DNA of 64,000 nucleotides from Pseudomonas kairouanensis (GCF_004682055.1 NZ_QUZU01000037.1:1-64000), one strand, 5' to 3'; numbered from the stretch's first letter, positions 43,945 through 52,319 are shown. Translations and numbers: made by a program. The notes: generated by a model from the sequence alone, not told the origin.

Positions 43945-43970
43945 GTTCGATTACCGAACAGATAATCGGA
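43945..43970. promoter_or_regulatory. IclR/PcaR-like operator upstream of the AtoE-CatC-YCII-cyclase operon
   Basis: GTTCG-ATTAC-CGAAC at 43945-43959 is a perfect 5-bp inverted repeat. It is followed by AGATAATCGGAC, which resembles GATAATCGCAC. As I recall the PcaR/PobR operator, GTTCGATAATCGCAC, both halves are similar. It is 119 bp before the TTG start of the first operon gene. The cognate regulator is not in the window. Pattern match only. Confidence 0.4.
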
Positions 43971-44077
43971 CGCCGGGTTGTACGGCCCTGACCGCTTGGC
44001 TACCGTGCTGTCGTCCTGCGCGCCGAGACTGGCGACGCGGCTTGACCTGACAGAAAAAAAATAAAACGGAGTCACCT

Positions 44078-45424
44078 TTGAACAAGCTCACCGCGTTTTT
44101 CACGGAGTTGATGCGTCGGTACCTGCCTGACCCCTTTGTTTTCGCCATCGGCCTGACCTTATTGACGATGGCCCTTGCGGTACTGGTCGAAGGGCAAAAC
44201 CCGGTTCAAACGCTGCAAAGCTGGGGCGATGGTTTCTGGAGCCTGCTGGCGTTCACCACCCAGATGGCCGTGATTCTAGCCATGGGCTATGTGTTGGCCG
44301 CCTCGCCTTTGATCGATGGGCTGCTGGAAAAGATCGTCAGCCGGGTCAAAACCCCACACGCGGCCATCATCGTCGCCACCCTGGTCGGCGGTATCGGCAG
44401 CTACCTGAACTGGGGCTTCGGCCTGGTGATCGGCGGCATCGTGGCGCGCAAGCTCGCACTTCGCGTGCGAGGGGTGCATTACCCCCTGATCATTGCCGCG
44501 GCGTACAGCGGTTTCACCCTTTACGGCCTGGGGCTTTCCGCGACAATTCCGGTGCTGATCTCCACCCCAGGGCATCCACTGGAATCGAAGATGGGCCTGA
44601 TCGGGCTCAGCGAGACGATCTTCTCACTGCCCATGCTGCTCACGGCGGCAGCCGTGCTGATCACCATGCCACTGCTCAATGCCTGGCTGCATCCTCGACG
44701 GGCGGAAGACATCGTTGAAGTGGACCGCACCCTCGACGAGCGTCATCACGACAAAGGCGCCACCCAGGTCGATGAGTTGTTCGCCGACGGCACCCTCGCT
44801 TCACGCCTGAACAACAGCCGTCTGCTGAGCCTGGTGATCGGTGTGCTGGGCCTTGGCTACCTGGTCATGCACTTCGTCAATGGCGGCAGCCTTGACCTGA
44901 ACAAGGTCAACTTCCTGATTCTGTTCCTCGGTGTGTTGCTGCTCGGCACGCCGGCTAACTACATTGCCAAGCTGAGCGAAGGGATCAAGACCATCAGCGG
45001 CATCATCCTGCAGTACCCGTTCTATGCGGGCATCATGGCGATGATGCACAGCTCGGGACTGGTCGACAGCATCTCCCGGGTTTTCGTCGAGATCTCCACT
45101 GCGCAAACCCTGCCGTTCTGGGGGTTGCTGAGCTCGTACGTGATCAATTTCTTCGCGCCATCGGGTGGCGGTCACTGGGCTATCCAGGGGCCGTTCATGA
45201 TCGAGGCGGCCAAGTCGCTCAACAGCTCGCTGGCCCAGACGTCCATGGCCGTCATGCTGGGCAATGCCTGGAACGACCTGGTTCAACCGTTCTGGATTCT
45301 ACCGGCGCTCGCCTTGTCACGCCTCAAGCTCAAGGATGTGATGGGCTATACCGTGATCATCATGTTGTGGGTCGGGCTGATTTATATCACTGCGGTGCTG
45401 CTCTGGGGCTACCTGAGCCACTGA
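44078..45424 (+). CDS. Short-chain fatty acid transporter, AtoE/TIGR00366 type
   Basis: This 448-residue protein with about 11-12 hydrophobic helices matches the AtoE family, whose E. coli member takes up short-chain fatty acids. Characteristic stretches are LPDPFVFAIGLTLL, GGIGSYLNWGFGLVIGGI and SYVINFFAPSGGGHWAIQGP. The start is the TTG at 44078 (aacggagtcaccTTGaacaag), with GGAG seven bases upstream; no ATG gives a full-length product. It is the first gene of a four-gene run whose other members are ring-cleavage-type enzymes, so its cargo may be an aromatic-derived acid and not a simple fatty acid. Confidence 0.87.
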   Translation: MNKLTAFFTELMRRYLPDPFVFAIGLTLLTMALAVLVEGQNPVQTLQSWGDGFWSLLAFTTQMAVILAMGYVLAASPLIDGLLEKIVSRVKTPHAAIIVATLVGGIGSYLNWGFGLVIGGIVARKLALRVRGVHYPLIIAAAYSGFTLYGLGLSATIPVLISTPGHPLESKMGLIGLSETIFSLPMLLTAAAVLITMPLLNAWLHPRRAEDIVEVDRTLDERHHDKGATQVDELFADGTLASRLNNSRLLSLVIGVLGLGYLVMHFVNGGSLDLNKVNFLILFLGVLLLGTPANYIAKLSEGIKTISGIILQYPFYAGIMAMMHSSGLVDSISRVFVEISTAQTLPFWGLLSSYVINFFAPSGGGHWAIQGPFMIEAAKSLNSSLAQTSMAVMLGNAWNDLVQPFWILPALALSRLKLKDVMGYTVIIMLWVGLIYITAVLLWGYLSH

Positions 45425-45453
45425 CGTACAGACAATAGGAATAGGTACTTCTC

Positions 45454-45738
45454 ATGCTTTTTCTGGTCCAGATGCACGTGAACATTCCCTCTACATTCGA
45501 TCCGCAGGAAGCGGCCAAGCTTATCGCCGAAGAGAAGGCGTTTTCGCAGGAGCTGCAGCGCGATGGCCGCTGGCGGCATTTGTGGCGAGTGGTGGGGCAA
45601 TACGCCAACTTCAGCGTATTCGACGTTGCCAGCAACGATGAGCTGCACCAGTTGCTCAGCGCGCTGCCGTTGTATCCGTTCATGACGATCCAGGTGACGC
45701 CGCTGGCTCAGCACCCATCCGCCATTAGTGCCAATTGA
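45454..45738 (+). CDS. Muconolactone delta-isomerase-like protein (CatC family)
   Basis: Muconolactone isomerase moves the double bond of muconolactone to give the enol-lactone in catechol catabolism. The 94-residue product is close to Pseudomonas CatC across its length: N-terminal MLFLVQMHVNIP, the catalytic-region AEEKAFSQELQRDG with its conserved Glu, and WRHLWRVVGQYANFSVFDV. It ends with HPSAIS as CatC does. However, no catA or catB is nearby, and the neighbours are a transporter and a cyclase, so it may act on a different lactone. It begins 29 bp after the transporter stop with AGGAATAGG upstream. Confidence 0.85.
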   Translation: MLFLVQMHVNIPSTFDPQEAAKLIAEEKAFSQELQRDGRWRHLWRVVGQYANFSVFDVASNDELHQLLSALPLYPFMTIQVTPLAQHPSAISAN

Positions 45739-45747
45739 GGGCTGCCG

Positions 45748-46044
45748 ATGCCGTTTCTGATCGAGACCTGGGATAAACCGGGCAGCCAACAATTGCGCCG
45801 CGACACCCGCGATGAGCACCTGGATTTCCTGGCGCACCACAAGGCGTTGCTGCTGGCCTGCGGTGCCAAGCTCAATGACGACGGTACAGACCAGGGCGGT
45901 GGGCTGTACGTGGTCGACCTGGCGACCCGGGAAGAAGCCGAGCAGTTCATTGCCGCGGACCCCTTCTACCGGGTCGCGCTATTTGAACGGGTGGCCATCA
46001 CGCGCTGGCGCAAAGCCTACGTGGCAGGTGAGTGCCTGCTTTAA
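45748..46044 (+). CDS. YCII-domain protein
   Basis: The 98-residue alpha/beta ferredoxin-like protein matches the YCII family. Seen: N-terminal MPFLIETWDKP, RDEHLDFLAHHKALLLACG with the conserved His/Asp-type pocket (HLDFLAHH), and DPFYRVALFERVAITRW near the end. Members range from YciI of unknown function to a dehydrochlorinase acting on chlorohydroxyquinols, so a small-ring acid or lactone substrate is plausible. It is 9 bp after the isomerase gene and 21 bp before the cyclase gene. Confidence 0.85.
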   Translation: MPFLIETWDKPGSQQLRRDTRDEHLDFLAHHKALLLACGAKLNDDGTDQGGGLYVVDLATREEAEQFIAADPFYRVALFERVAITRWRKAYVAGECLL

Positions 46045-46065
46045 CTTTTGCTGCTGGAGCACTTC

Positions 46066-47118
46066 ATGTCCAATCCACGCTGGGCGCGTCGCCCCGAAGG
46101 GGCCAACTGGGGTGATTTTGGCGCTGACGACCAACTCGGTCGCCTGAACCTCATCACCCGCGAAAAAAACCGCCAGGGTATCGCTGAGGTTGTGGAGGGC
46201 AGGACATTCTGCTTGAGCCTGCCCCTGGATTACCCAGGGGGCAACGGGCTCAATCCCAATCGGCACCCACCGGTACTGCGACCCACGCTGCGACGTGGCC
46301 AGGTCAATTTCAATTGCCTGCTGGGCGAACTGGAGCCCGGCCGGCCCGATGTCCTGAGCGATGACCTGGCGATTTTGCATCTGCAGTACTCGACCCAATG
46401 GGACGGCCTTGCCCACGTGGGCTCCCTGTTCGATGTTGACGGCAGCGGCAGGCCCAAGGCGGTCTACTACAACGGCTTTGCGGCAGGGGAACATGTGGTG
46501 GGCCCCGCCACGCCAGACGACTGTGGTATCCAGGATCACATGCGCGATACCAGCACCTCGGCCGCCATGGCACTGGGTATCGATCAAATGGCGCAAAGCT
46601 GTGTGCAAGGCCGTGCAGCACTGATCGACCTGCGCGCGCACCTGGGTGACGCGCGCACCCTGGTCGGGTACGACACGCTCATGCGGGTTTTGGAGGCTGA
46701 TCGGGTGGAGATCGAAGCGGGCGATATAGTGTGCCTGCACACCGGTTTTGCCGACGTCGTGTTGGGCATGCAGCGCAGGCCCGATGCCCAGCGGCTCAGC
46801 GACAGCTGTGCGGTGCTCGATGGCCGCGATGAAAAATTGCTGCAGTGGATCACCGACAGTCAGTTGGCGGCGATTGCAGCCGATAACTACGCCGTTGAGG
46901 CGCACCCCGCCATGGGGGGCGATGCCTGCTGTGCGGCGCTGCCGTTGCACGAACATTGTCTGTTCAAACTGGGCGTGCATTTGGGCGAGCTGTGGCACCT
47001 CACCCCACTGGCCCATTACCTTCGCTCGGTGGGCCGCTATCGCTTCCTGCTGACCGCGCCGCCTCTACGGCTGCCGGGCGCTGTCGCGTCACCGCTCACG
47101 CCGGTCGCCACCGTTTAA
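46066..47118 (+). CDS. PF04199 cyclase/hydrolase family protein
   Basis: The 350-residue protein belongs to the broad cyclase family that includes kynurenine formamidase and isatin hydrolase. Here the metal motif is the variant QWDGLAHVGSLFD (His117, Asp123; the middle His of HxxxHxD is Leu). A second His-rich part (AVEAHPAMGG and LPLHEHCLFKLGVHLGELW) supports a metal-dependent hydrolase of the long subgroup. The start is the Met before SNPRWARRP. It is the last gene of the operon and ends before the 47146 hairpin. The substrate is unknown; a ring-opened or lactone product of the upstream enzymes is likely. Confidence 0.85.
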   Translation: MSNPRWARRPEGANWGDFGADDQLGRLNLITREKNRQGIAEVVEGRTFCLSLPLDYPGGNGLNPNRHPPVLRPTLRRGQVNFNCLLGELEPGRPDVLSDDLAILHLQYSTQWDGLAHVGSLFDVDGSGRPKAVYYNGFAAGEHVVGPATPDDCGIQDHMRDTSTSAAMALGIDQMAQSCVQGRAALIDLRAHLGDARTLVGYDTLMRVLEADRVEIEAGDIVCLHTGFADVVLGMQRRPDAQRLSDSCAVLDGRDEKLLQWITDSQLAAIAADNYAVEAHPAMGGDACCAALPLHEHCLFKLGVHLGELWHLTPLAHYLRSVGRYRFLLTAPPLRLPGAVASPLTPVATV

Positions 47119-47145
47119 CGCCATTATTGCGCGGCGACTCAACGC

Positions 47146-47181
47146 ACCTGTGGCGAGGGAGCAAGCGCCCTCGCCACAGGT
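47146..47181. repeat. Perfect 14-bp palindromic repeat (GCGAGGG type), possible terminator
   Basis: ACCTGTGGCGAGGG (47146-47159) pairs with CCCTCGCCACAGGT (47168-47181) across AGCAAGCG. The core resembles the Pseudomonas REP subtype with GGCGAGGGAGCTTGCTCCCTCGCC. It lies between the convergent cyclase and esterase genes and could terminate both. No long T-run is present. Confidence 0.75.
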
Positions 47182-47193
47182 TCAGCGTTTGGA

Positions 47194-48213
47194 TCAGTTC
47201 AGGTGGGCTTTCAACTCACCCGCTGCCTGGCGCATGGCTGCTTTGACTTCTGGAATAGTGCTCAGCGGGTTGAGCAAACCGTAGTCATGGATCATCCCGT
47301 TGTAGCGCACCGCCGTTACGTCCACACCGGCCGCGTCCAGCTTGCGGGCATAGGCCTCGCCTTCATCGCGCAGTACGTCCAGGCCAGCGGTTTGCACCAG
47401 TGCCGGTGGCAGGCCGGTGAGCTGCGCGTTGGTGGCCCGCAGTGGCGAGGCGTAGATCTCGGCACGCTGCTTGGCGTCGGTGGTGTAGCTGTCCCAGAAC
47501 CAGGTCATCATGTTTTTGGTCAGGAAGTGGCCTTCGGCGTACTGCTTGTACGACGGGGTGTCGAAGTTGGCGTCGGTCACTGGCCACAGCAGCAACTGGA
47601 AGCGCAGTTTCGGCGTGTTCTGCTCCTTGGCTTTGAGGGCAACCACCGCCGCCATGTTGCCACCGACGCTGTTACCGGCCACCGCCAGGCGGCTGCCATC
47701 GACGTTGATCTCCTTGCCATGCTCTGCCACCCAGCGGGTTGCGGCGTAGGCCTGGTTGAAGGCGGTCGGGTAGTGCGCTTCTGGCGAAGGCGTGTAGTCC
47801 ACATACACCGCGACGGCGCCGGAGCCTACTACCAGGTCACGAATCAAGCGGGCATGGGTCGGGTAGTCGCCCAGTACCCAGCCGCCGCCGTGGAAGTACA
47901 TGAACACCGGCAGTTCACCCTTGACGTTGGCGGGGCGCACGATGGTCAGCTTGATGTTCTGGCCATCGGCCTTGATGGTCTTGTCGCTGACTTCAATGCC
48001 CGACATGTCCACTTTCACCGAGTTCTGCGCACCGGTCAGCACCGCACGCGCATCCTTGGGGCTCAGCTGTTCCAGGGGGCGGCCGCCGCCAGCGGCCAGT
48101 GCGTTCAGGAACGCTTGGGTCTGGTGCTCGGGCACGGCGGTGTCGGCGGCGTAGGCGCTGCCGATGGACAGGGCGAGGAGGGTGGCGGTCAGGGCTTTTT
48201 TGAAAGGGTTCAT
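47194..48213 (-). CDS. Secreted HSL-family esterase/lipase
   Basis: This alpha/beta hydrolase of the hormone-sensitive lipase group has a signal peptide (cleavage about after AYA, residue 23), the oxyanion loop FMYFHGGGWVLGDY and the nucleophile elbow VAGNSVGGNMA (Ser about residue 185). The acid is in GLDVLRDEGEAYA (LxDEG, about 285) and the His in YNGMIHDYGLLN. The elbow reads GNSVGG where GDSAGG is usual. Probable substrates are short acyl esters in the periplasm. The start is the Met before NPFKKAL (339 residues). It is monocistronic and ends against the 14-bp palindrome. Confidence 0.9.
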   Translation of the reverse strand: MNPFKKALTATLLALSIGSAYAADTAVPEHQTQAFLNALAAGGGRPLEQLSPKDARAVLTGAQNSVKVDMSGIEVSDKTIKADGQNIKLTIVRPANVKGELPVFMYFHGGGWVLGDYPTHARLIRDLVVGSGAVAVYVDYTPSPEAHYPTAFNQAYAATRWVAEHGKEINVDGSRLAVAGNSVGGNMAAVVALKAKEQNTPKLRFQLLLWPVTDANFDTPSYKQYAEGHFLTKNMMTWFWDSYTTDAKQRAEIYASPLRATNAQLTGLPPALVQTAGLDVLRDEGEAYARKLDAAGVDVTAVRYNGMIHDYGLLNPLSTIPEVKAAMRQAAGELKAHLN

Positions 48214-48374
48214 GTCGTATGCGCTCACTTGAAGTATTGGAATTGGAGGGCCGCTTCAGCGCCTCTGGCTGTCTGCGTGCTGGCTTGGGAGTAAATTTAC
48301 GGCCTAGTCGAGTGAGAGACAATTAGGCTGATTCGAGATTCATTGTCCCCTTTGTGGGGACAATTTGTGGGAGA

Positions 48375-49460
48375 TCACAAGGACGGCAGCAGGAAGCGTG
48401 CAACGACGGGCAGATGGTTGGAGATACGCAGCGTATCGTCCTGGCGCACCTTGGCCTCCACCCGCTTGATACGCGGGCTGTAGAACAGATAGTCGACGGT
48501 GCGATCCGGGCCATCCACGCTGGGGTCGTTGGGAAAGTTCGTCAGCCATTGCTCACGGTCGATACCGCTGGACTGGCTGTTACTCGGGATCATCGGGTAT
48601 TTGTCCCACAGCAGGTGCAGTTCGCTGTCTGGCGAGTATTGACCACGTTTACCCGCGTCCAGGCGTAGGAATTGTCCCAGGGGCAGCAGGTTGAAATCCC
48701 CGCCGATCAGCCACGGCGTGCCCCTGCCTTCGAATTTATCCAGCAGTTTGACCGTGGTTTGTACCTGTTCCTGCACGGCGCTGCGCCCAGGGGCATCGCC
48801 ATCCAGGCGCGTGTTGAGCACCGCCAACTGGCCGCCGTCGCTCAGCGGCAGGTAGGTCAACAGCAGGGCAGGCTTGGGTTGGAACTGGCGGCTGATGAAA
48901 TTGGCGGGCGACACCGGCAATTGCAGGCGCTCGGCGTGTTCGATCTGGTAGCGGCTCAGGGTCGCCAGTTTGCGCCCGACGCTGCCGAAGATATGCCAGT
49001 CGGGCACAAAGTCGGCTTTCCAGTCGAAGGCCTGGGCGCTGCAGGGGTAGAGGTCGACCAGGCGCTCCTGCAAAAGGGCGAGCTGGTCCTGGTAGTGGGA
49101 AGGCTTGGCGTTTTCGTCGAGTTCCTGCAGCAGCAGGATGTCGGGTTGTTCGTCACGGATCACCCGGGCCACTTCATCGAGGCTGGCCGCCATGTCTTCG
49201 ACCGTGGGGCGCTCGTCGGGGCCGCTGCCATCGGCGGTGTCGTACCAGAACACATAGTTTTTGCCGGCCAGGTACTGCACGTTCCAGGTCATGACCTTGA
49301 GCGCCTGGCCCGGCAGCAGGGTCGGCGCGCGGGGCGCGACGCAGCTGACAGGCAGGGTTTGCTTGGGCTCGGGGCGCCAGGTCAGGCTGTAGATCAGGGT
49401 GGCGAGCAGGCCTGCGATGATCAACAGGCCCAGCAGGGTGATGCGCAATAAACGGGTCAT
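48375..49460 (-). CDS. Endonuclease/exonuclease/phosphatase (EEP) family protein
   Basis: The 361-residue protein starts with a single membrane or signal-anchor helix (LLRITLLGLLIIAGLLATLI) and then carries an EEP domain: LKVMTWNVQYLAG (N of the metal site), ILLLQELDENAK (metal Glu), LLTYLPL, PWLIGGDFNLLP (catalytic Asp-Asn) and the late ISNHLPVVARF (His). Substrates in this family range from DNA to phospholipids or inositol phosphates. The anchor suggests a periplasmic phosphodiesterase. It runs with the YciC-like gene, 40 bp downstream of it. Confidence 0.88.
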   Translation of the reverse strand: MTRLLRITLLGLLIIAGLLATLIYSLTWRPEPKQTLPVSCVAPRAPTLLPGQALKVMTWNVQYLAGKNYVFWYDTADGSGPDERPTVEDMAASLDEVARVIRDEQPDILLLQELDENAKPSHYQDQLALLQERLVDLYPCSAQAFDWKADFVPDWHIFGSVGRKLATLSRYQIEHAERLQLPVSPANFISRQFQPKPALLLTYLPLSDGGQLAVLNTRLDGDAPGRSAVQEQVQTTVKLLDKFEGRGTPWLIGGDFNLLPLGQFLRLDAGKRGQYSPDSELHLLWDKYPMIPSNSQSSGIDREQWLTNFPNDPSVDGPDRTVDYLFYSPRIKRVEAKVRQDDTLRISNHLPVVARFLLPSL

Positions 49461-49500
49461 TGGCTCGGCTTATAGCGTTTCAGAGGTGGCACGGAGCATA

Positions 49501-50169
49501 TCACCGCGCGTCGGCATCGCCACCGATCAGCATGAATAAACGGAACAGCACCACGCTGGTGAACAGTTGCAGGAAGCTGTGGGCGCTGTCCATCAACAAG
49601 CCCAGCATCGGCGCCGGTGTGGGGTAGGCGGCAACGCTGGCGCCTTTAAGCAGCCACAGCGGCGTCATCACGCACAGCAGGCACAAAAGGATGCGCCAGA
49701 AATGCCCACGGGTCAGGCGCAGACTCTCCTTCATCGCCTCCAGCGCCGACATGCCGCGCAGCACCAGCAGGTATTCGGCAAAGGCCAGCAGCACCATCAG
49801 AATCAGGCCCGGCAGAAAATACAGCGACAAGCCCAGCAAGATCAGCAGGGTGCTCATGGCCGTCAACAAGGCGAAGCGTGGCCACAGGGTCAGCGCCATG
49901 GCCCATAGGTCCTTGGTGCGCGGCGTATCGCCACGGGTGCGGGCGTCGAGAAACAGGATCAGTGCGCCGGTGTACAGCGGGTACACCAGCAACCCCACCA
50001 CCACGCTGTAGCCGGGGAAGGCATCCGGGCCCACAACATGGTTGAGCACTTGTTGCAGCAGGGCTTCGAGGATCACCAGCGGCAGGCACAGCTGCACGAT
50101 GGCGCCCAGGTTGCCGAGGGTGAAGCGAAAGGAGTCGCGCAGTACGTCTAACGGATTCATCAAGTTCAT
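49501..50169 (-). CDS. YciC-like membrane protein
   Basis: The 222-residue product has about six hydrophobic helices and the family-like features of UPF0259/YciC: an early DSFRFTLGNLGAIVQLCLP, a central LWPRFALLTAMSTLLILLG and LRLTRGHFWRILLCLLCV. Function unknown; bacterial relatives are small integral membrane proteins. A second Met three codons on (MNPLDVLR) is an alternative start. It probably shares a transcript with the EEP gene after it. Confidence 0.75.
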   Translation of the reverse strand: MNLMNPLDVLRDSFRFTLGNLGAIVQLCLPLVILEALLQQVLNHVVGPDAFPGYSVVVGLLVYPLYTGALILFLDARTRGDTPRTKDLWAMALTLWPRFALLTAMSTLLILLGLSLYFLPGLILMVLLAFAEYLLVLRGMSALEAMKESLRLTRGHFWRILLCLLCVMTPLWLLKGASVAAYPTPAPMLGLLMDSAHSFLQLFTSVVLFRLFMLIGGDADAR

Positions 50170-50341
50170 CGCAGGCCTGAAAGCAAGGGCGTCACTTTAA
50201 CCGATCGTGACCTTTGGGGCGCAAACGTAAACCTTGAGTAAAGACCATTGAAACAACTGGTAACACCCCCATAACTAGATCGCACCTTAGCCTGATCACA
50301 GGCGGGGCCACGATTTCTACCGGCAATCTAACGAGGTCGCC

Positions 50342-51073
50342 ATGAACAGCGAAGAGCAAACCCTGATCGATGGACTGTTTTCACGGTTGCAACAAGCCGA
50401 AACGGACTCAGCCCCCCGCGACGCCCAGGCCGAAGCGCGGATCAAGGAGCACATGACGCGCCAACCGGCGGCTGGGTACTACATGACCCAGTCGATTCTG
50501 GTGCAGGAACACGCGCTCAAGACTCTCGACGCGCAGAACAAGCAGCAAGCGCAGCAGATCCAGCAGTTGCAGGATGAGTTGCAGCGGGCCAAGTCCGCGC
50601 AACCGGCGCCTTCGAGCGGCGGTGGCTTTTTGTCGAGCATCTTTGGCGGCGGTGGTTCCTCCCGCGAGCAACAACCGGCCCCGAGTGCCCCGCCATCCTC
50701 CGGCGGCTGGCGTGAACCGGCTCGGCCTGGGTTCAGCCAGCCTGCGCCGCAGCAAAACTACCCACAGCCTGCCGCTGCAGCACCCGTGGGCAGTGGCTTT
50801 CTGGGCGGGGCGATGAAAACCGCTGCTGGCGTGGCCGGTGGTGTGTTGCTGGCCGAAGGCATCAGCAGCCTGTTCCACCACAACCAGCAGCCGCAGGTTG
50901 TAGAGGAAATCATCGAACAACCGGCACCGGCCAGCGACCAGGGCGGCTGGGGCAACGATGACCAGAAGTTCGCCGGCAATGACAGTTGGGGCAGCAACAG
51001 CTCGGACAGCTTTGCCGACAGCGATTATTCCGACGATTCCTCTTCCTTCGGCGACGACGATTCCTTCGTCTGA
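50342..51073 (+). CDS. DUF2076 family protein
   Basis: The 243-residue product matches DUF2076. The N-terminal helical part (EQTLIDGLFSRLQQAET, then AAGYYMTQSILVQEHALKTL) leads to a coiled-coil (NKQQAQQIQQLQDELQRA), a Pro/Gly/Ser-rich linker with FLSSIFGGGGS, a hydrophobic segment (GAMKTAAGVAGGVLLAEGI, about 155-175) and an acidic Asp/Ser tail. Some relatives are called periplasmic ligand-binding sensors, but the basis for that is thin. It has no signal peptide and stands alone between two divergent or unrelated genes. Confidence 0.8.
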   Translation: MNSEEQTLIDGLFSRLQQAETDSAPRDAQAEARIKEHMTRQPAAGYYMTQSILVQEHALKTLDAQNKQQAQQIQQLQDELQRAKSAQPAPSSGGGFLSSIFGGGGSSREQQPAPSAPPSSGGWREPARPGFSQPAPQQNYPQPAAAAPVGSGFLGGAMKTAAGVAGGVLLAEGISSLFHHNQQPQVVEEIIEQPAPASDQGGWGNDDQKFAGNDSWGSNSSDSFADSDYSDDSSSFGDDDSFV

Positions 51074-51192
51074 CACACCCAAGCCCGGGGCGCCTTGTCG
51101 CCCCGGTCTGATTTTTTCCGGAAACTTTCCTGCGGCTGGCATACTGGCACCCTTTCCGGGCCGTGGCGCCTGGTTGTCATGGGGGAAGTGCG

Positions 51193-51681
51193 GTGGAAAG
51201 CGCGGTGAAGAAAATTGCAGTGTTCGCCGATGTACAAAACCTCTATTACACCGTTCGCCAGGCGTATGGCTGCCACTTCAATTACGCCGCCCTGTGGGCT
51301 GACATCAGCTCGCGCGGGCAAATCGTCGAAGCGTACGCCTATGCCATCGACCGGGGCGACAGCAAGCAGCAGCAGTTCCAGCAGATCCTGCGCAACCTGG
51401 GCTTTACGGTAAAACTCAAGCCCTACATCCAGCGCAGCGACGGCTCGGCCAAGGGCGACTGGGACGTGGGCATCACCCTCGACATCATGGACGCCGCCGA
51501 CCACGTCGACGAAATTGTGCTGGCCTCCGGCGACGGTGATTTCGACATGTTGCTCGACCGGGTTATCCACAAGCATGGCGTCGAAGCCGTGGCCTATGGC
51601 GTGCCTGGGCTCACGGCGAACTCGTTGATCCGAGCGGCCAGCCGCTACGTGCCGATCGAAGGCGCGTTGTTGCTCAAATAA
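51193..51681 (+). CDS. NYN-domain (LabA-like) ribonuclease
   Basis: The 162-residue protein is a single NYN/PIN-like domain. The acidic metal site is visible: FADVQNLYY near the N-terminus, GDWDVGITLDIMDAADHVD, and LASGDGDFDMLLDRVIHKHG. NYN proteins cleave RNA (tRNA or mRNA). The likely start is the GTG at 51193 with GGGGGAAG just upstream; the frame opens 10 codons earlier but has no good ribosome-binding site. It is followed after 26 bp by a DEDDh exonuclease on the same strand. Confidence 0.83.
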   Translation: MESAVKKIAVFADVQNLYYTVRQAYGCHFNYAALWADISSRGQIVEAYAYAIDRGDSKQQQFQQILRNLGFTVKLKPYIQRSDGSAKGDWDVGITLDIMDAADHVDEIVLASGDGDFDMLLDRVIHKHGVEAVAYGVPGLTANSLIRAASRYVPIEGALLLK

Positions 51682-51707
51682 ATTGATTGGACGGAGTTGG
51701 AACAGGT

Positions 51708-52319
51708 TTGGAACGTATAGCGGTCATCGACTTTGAAACCACCGGCATCACCCCGAGCAGCCACTGCCGCGCCACTGAAATCGCCGTGGTCATCCTCGAA
51801 CGTGGCCAGATCGTGGACCGCTACCAGAGCCTGATGAAAACCGGCGTGCATGTGCCAGGGTTCATCGAACAACTCACCGGCATCAGCAACGCCATGCTGC
51901 GTAGCGCGCCTCCGGCCGAACGGGTGATGAACGAAGTCAATGAATTCGTCGGCACCACCCCGCTGCTGGCGCACAACGCCGCGTTCGACCAAAAGTTCTG
52001 GGACTTCGAACTGGGCCTGATCCGCCGCACCCGCCTGCAAAAATTCGCCTGTTCCCTGCTGCTGGCCCGGCGCCTGATGCCGACAGCCCCGAACCACAAG
52101 CTCGGCACGCTGAACACCTTTGCCCAACTGCCCCACACCGGCAAGGCTCACCGGGCGATGGCCGATGCCGAAATGGCCGCCAACCTGACCGCCCACCTGG
52201 CACAGGAACTGCGCGGCACCCACGGCTTGCGCGAACTGTCCCACGACCTGCTGTGCACCTTGCAGAAGGTGCCGGCGGCGAAGATCAATGAGCACTTGAA
52301 GAAGCATCGCGGGTTCTGA
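51708..52319 (+). CDS. DEDDh 3'-5' exonuclease (DnaQ-like)
   Basis: A 203-residue exonuclease domain with all DEDDh residues: AVIDFETTGITP (D-E), PLLAHNAAFDQKFWDF (D) and GKAHRAMADAEMAANL (H and D). The start is probably the TTG at 51708 (MERIAVID) with GGAG upstream; a TTG seven codons earlier is the alternative. It follows the NYN gene closely, so both may act on the same RNA or DNA. It is not the Pol III epsilon subunit, judging from size and context. Confidence 0.82.
   Translation: MERIAVIDFETTGITPSSHCRATEIAVVILERGQIVDRYQSLMKTGVHVPGFIEQLTGISNAMLRSAPPAERVMNEVNEFVGTTPLLAHNAAFDQKFWDFELGLIRRTRLQKFACSLLLARRLMPTAPNHKLGTLNTFAQLPHTGKAHRAMADAEMAANLTAHLAQELRGTHGLRELSHDLLCTLQKVPAAKINEHLKKHRGF

Noticed and set aside
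45454..45738. Complete catechol (cat) operon around the CatC-like gene
   Set aside because: No catA, catB or catR-like gene is present within the window, so the isomerase is not in a standard cat operon.
47146..47181. Insertion-sequence end or attachment site at the perfect palindrome
   Set aside because: There is no flanking direct repeat or transposase; the core matches a known REP-type motif.
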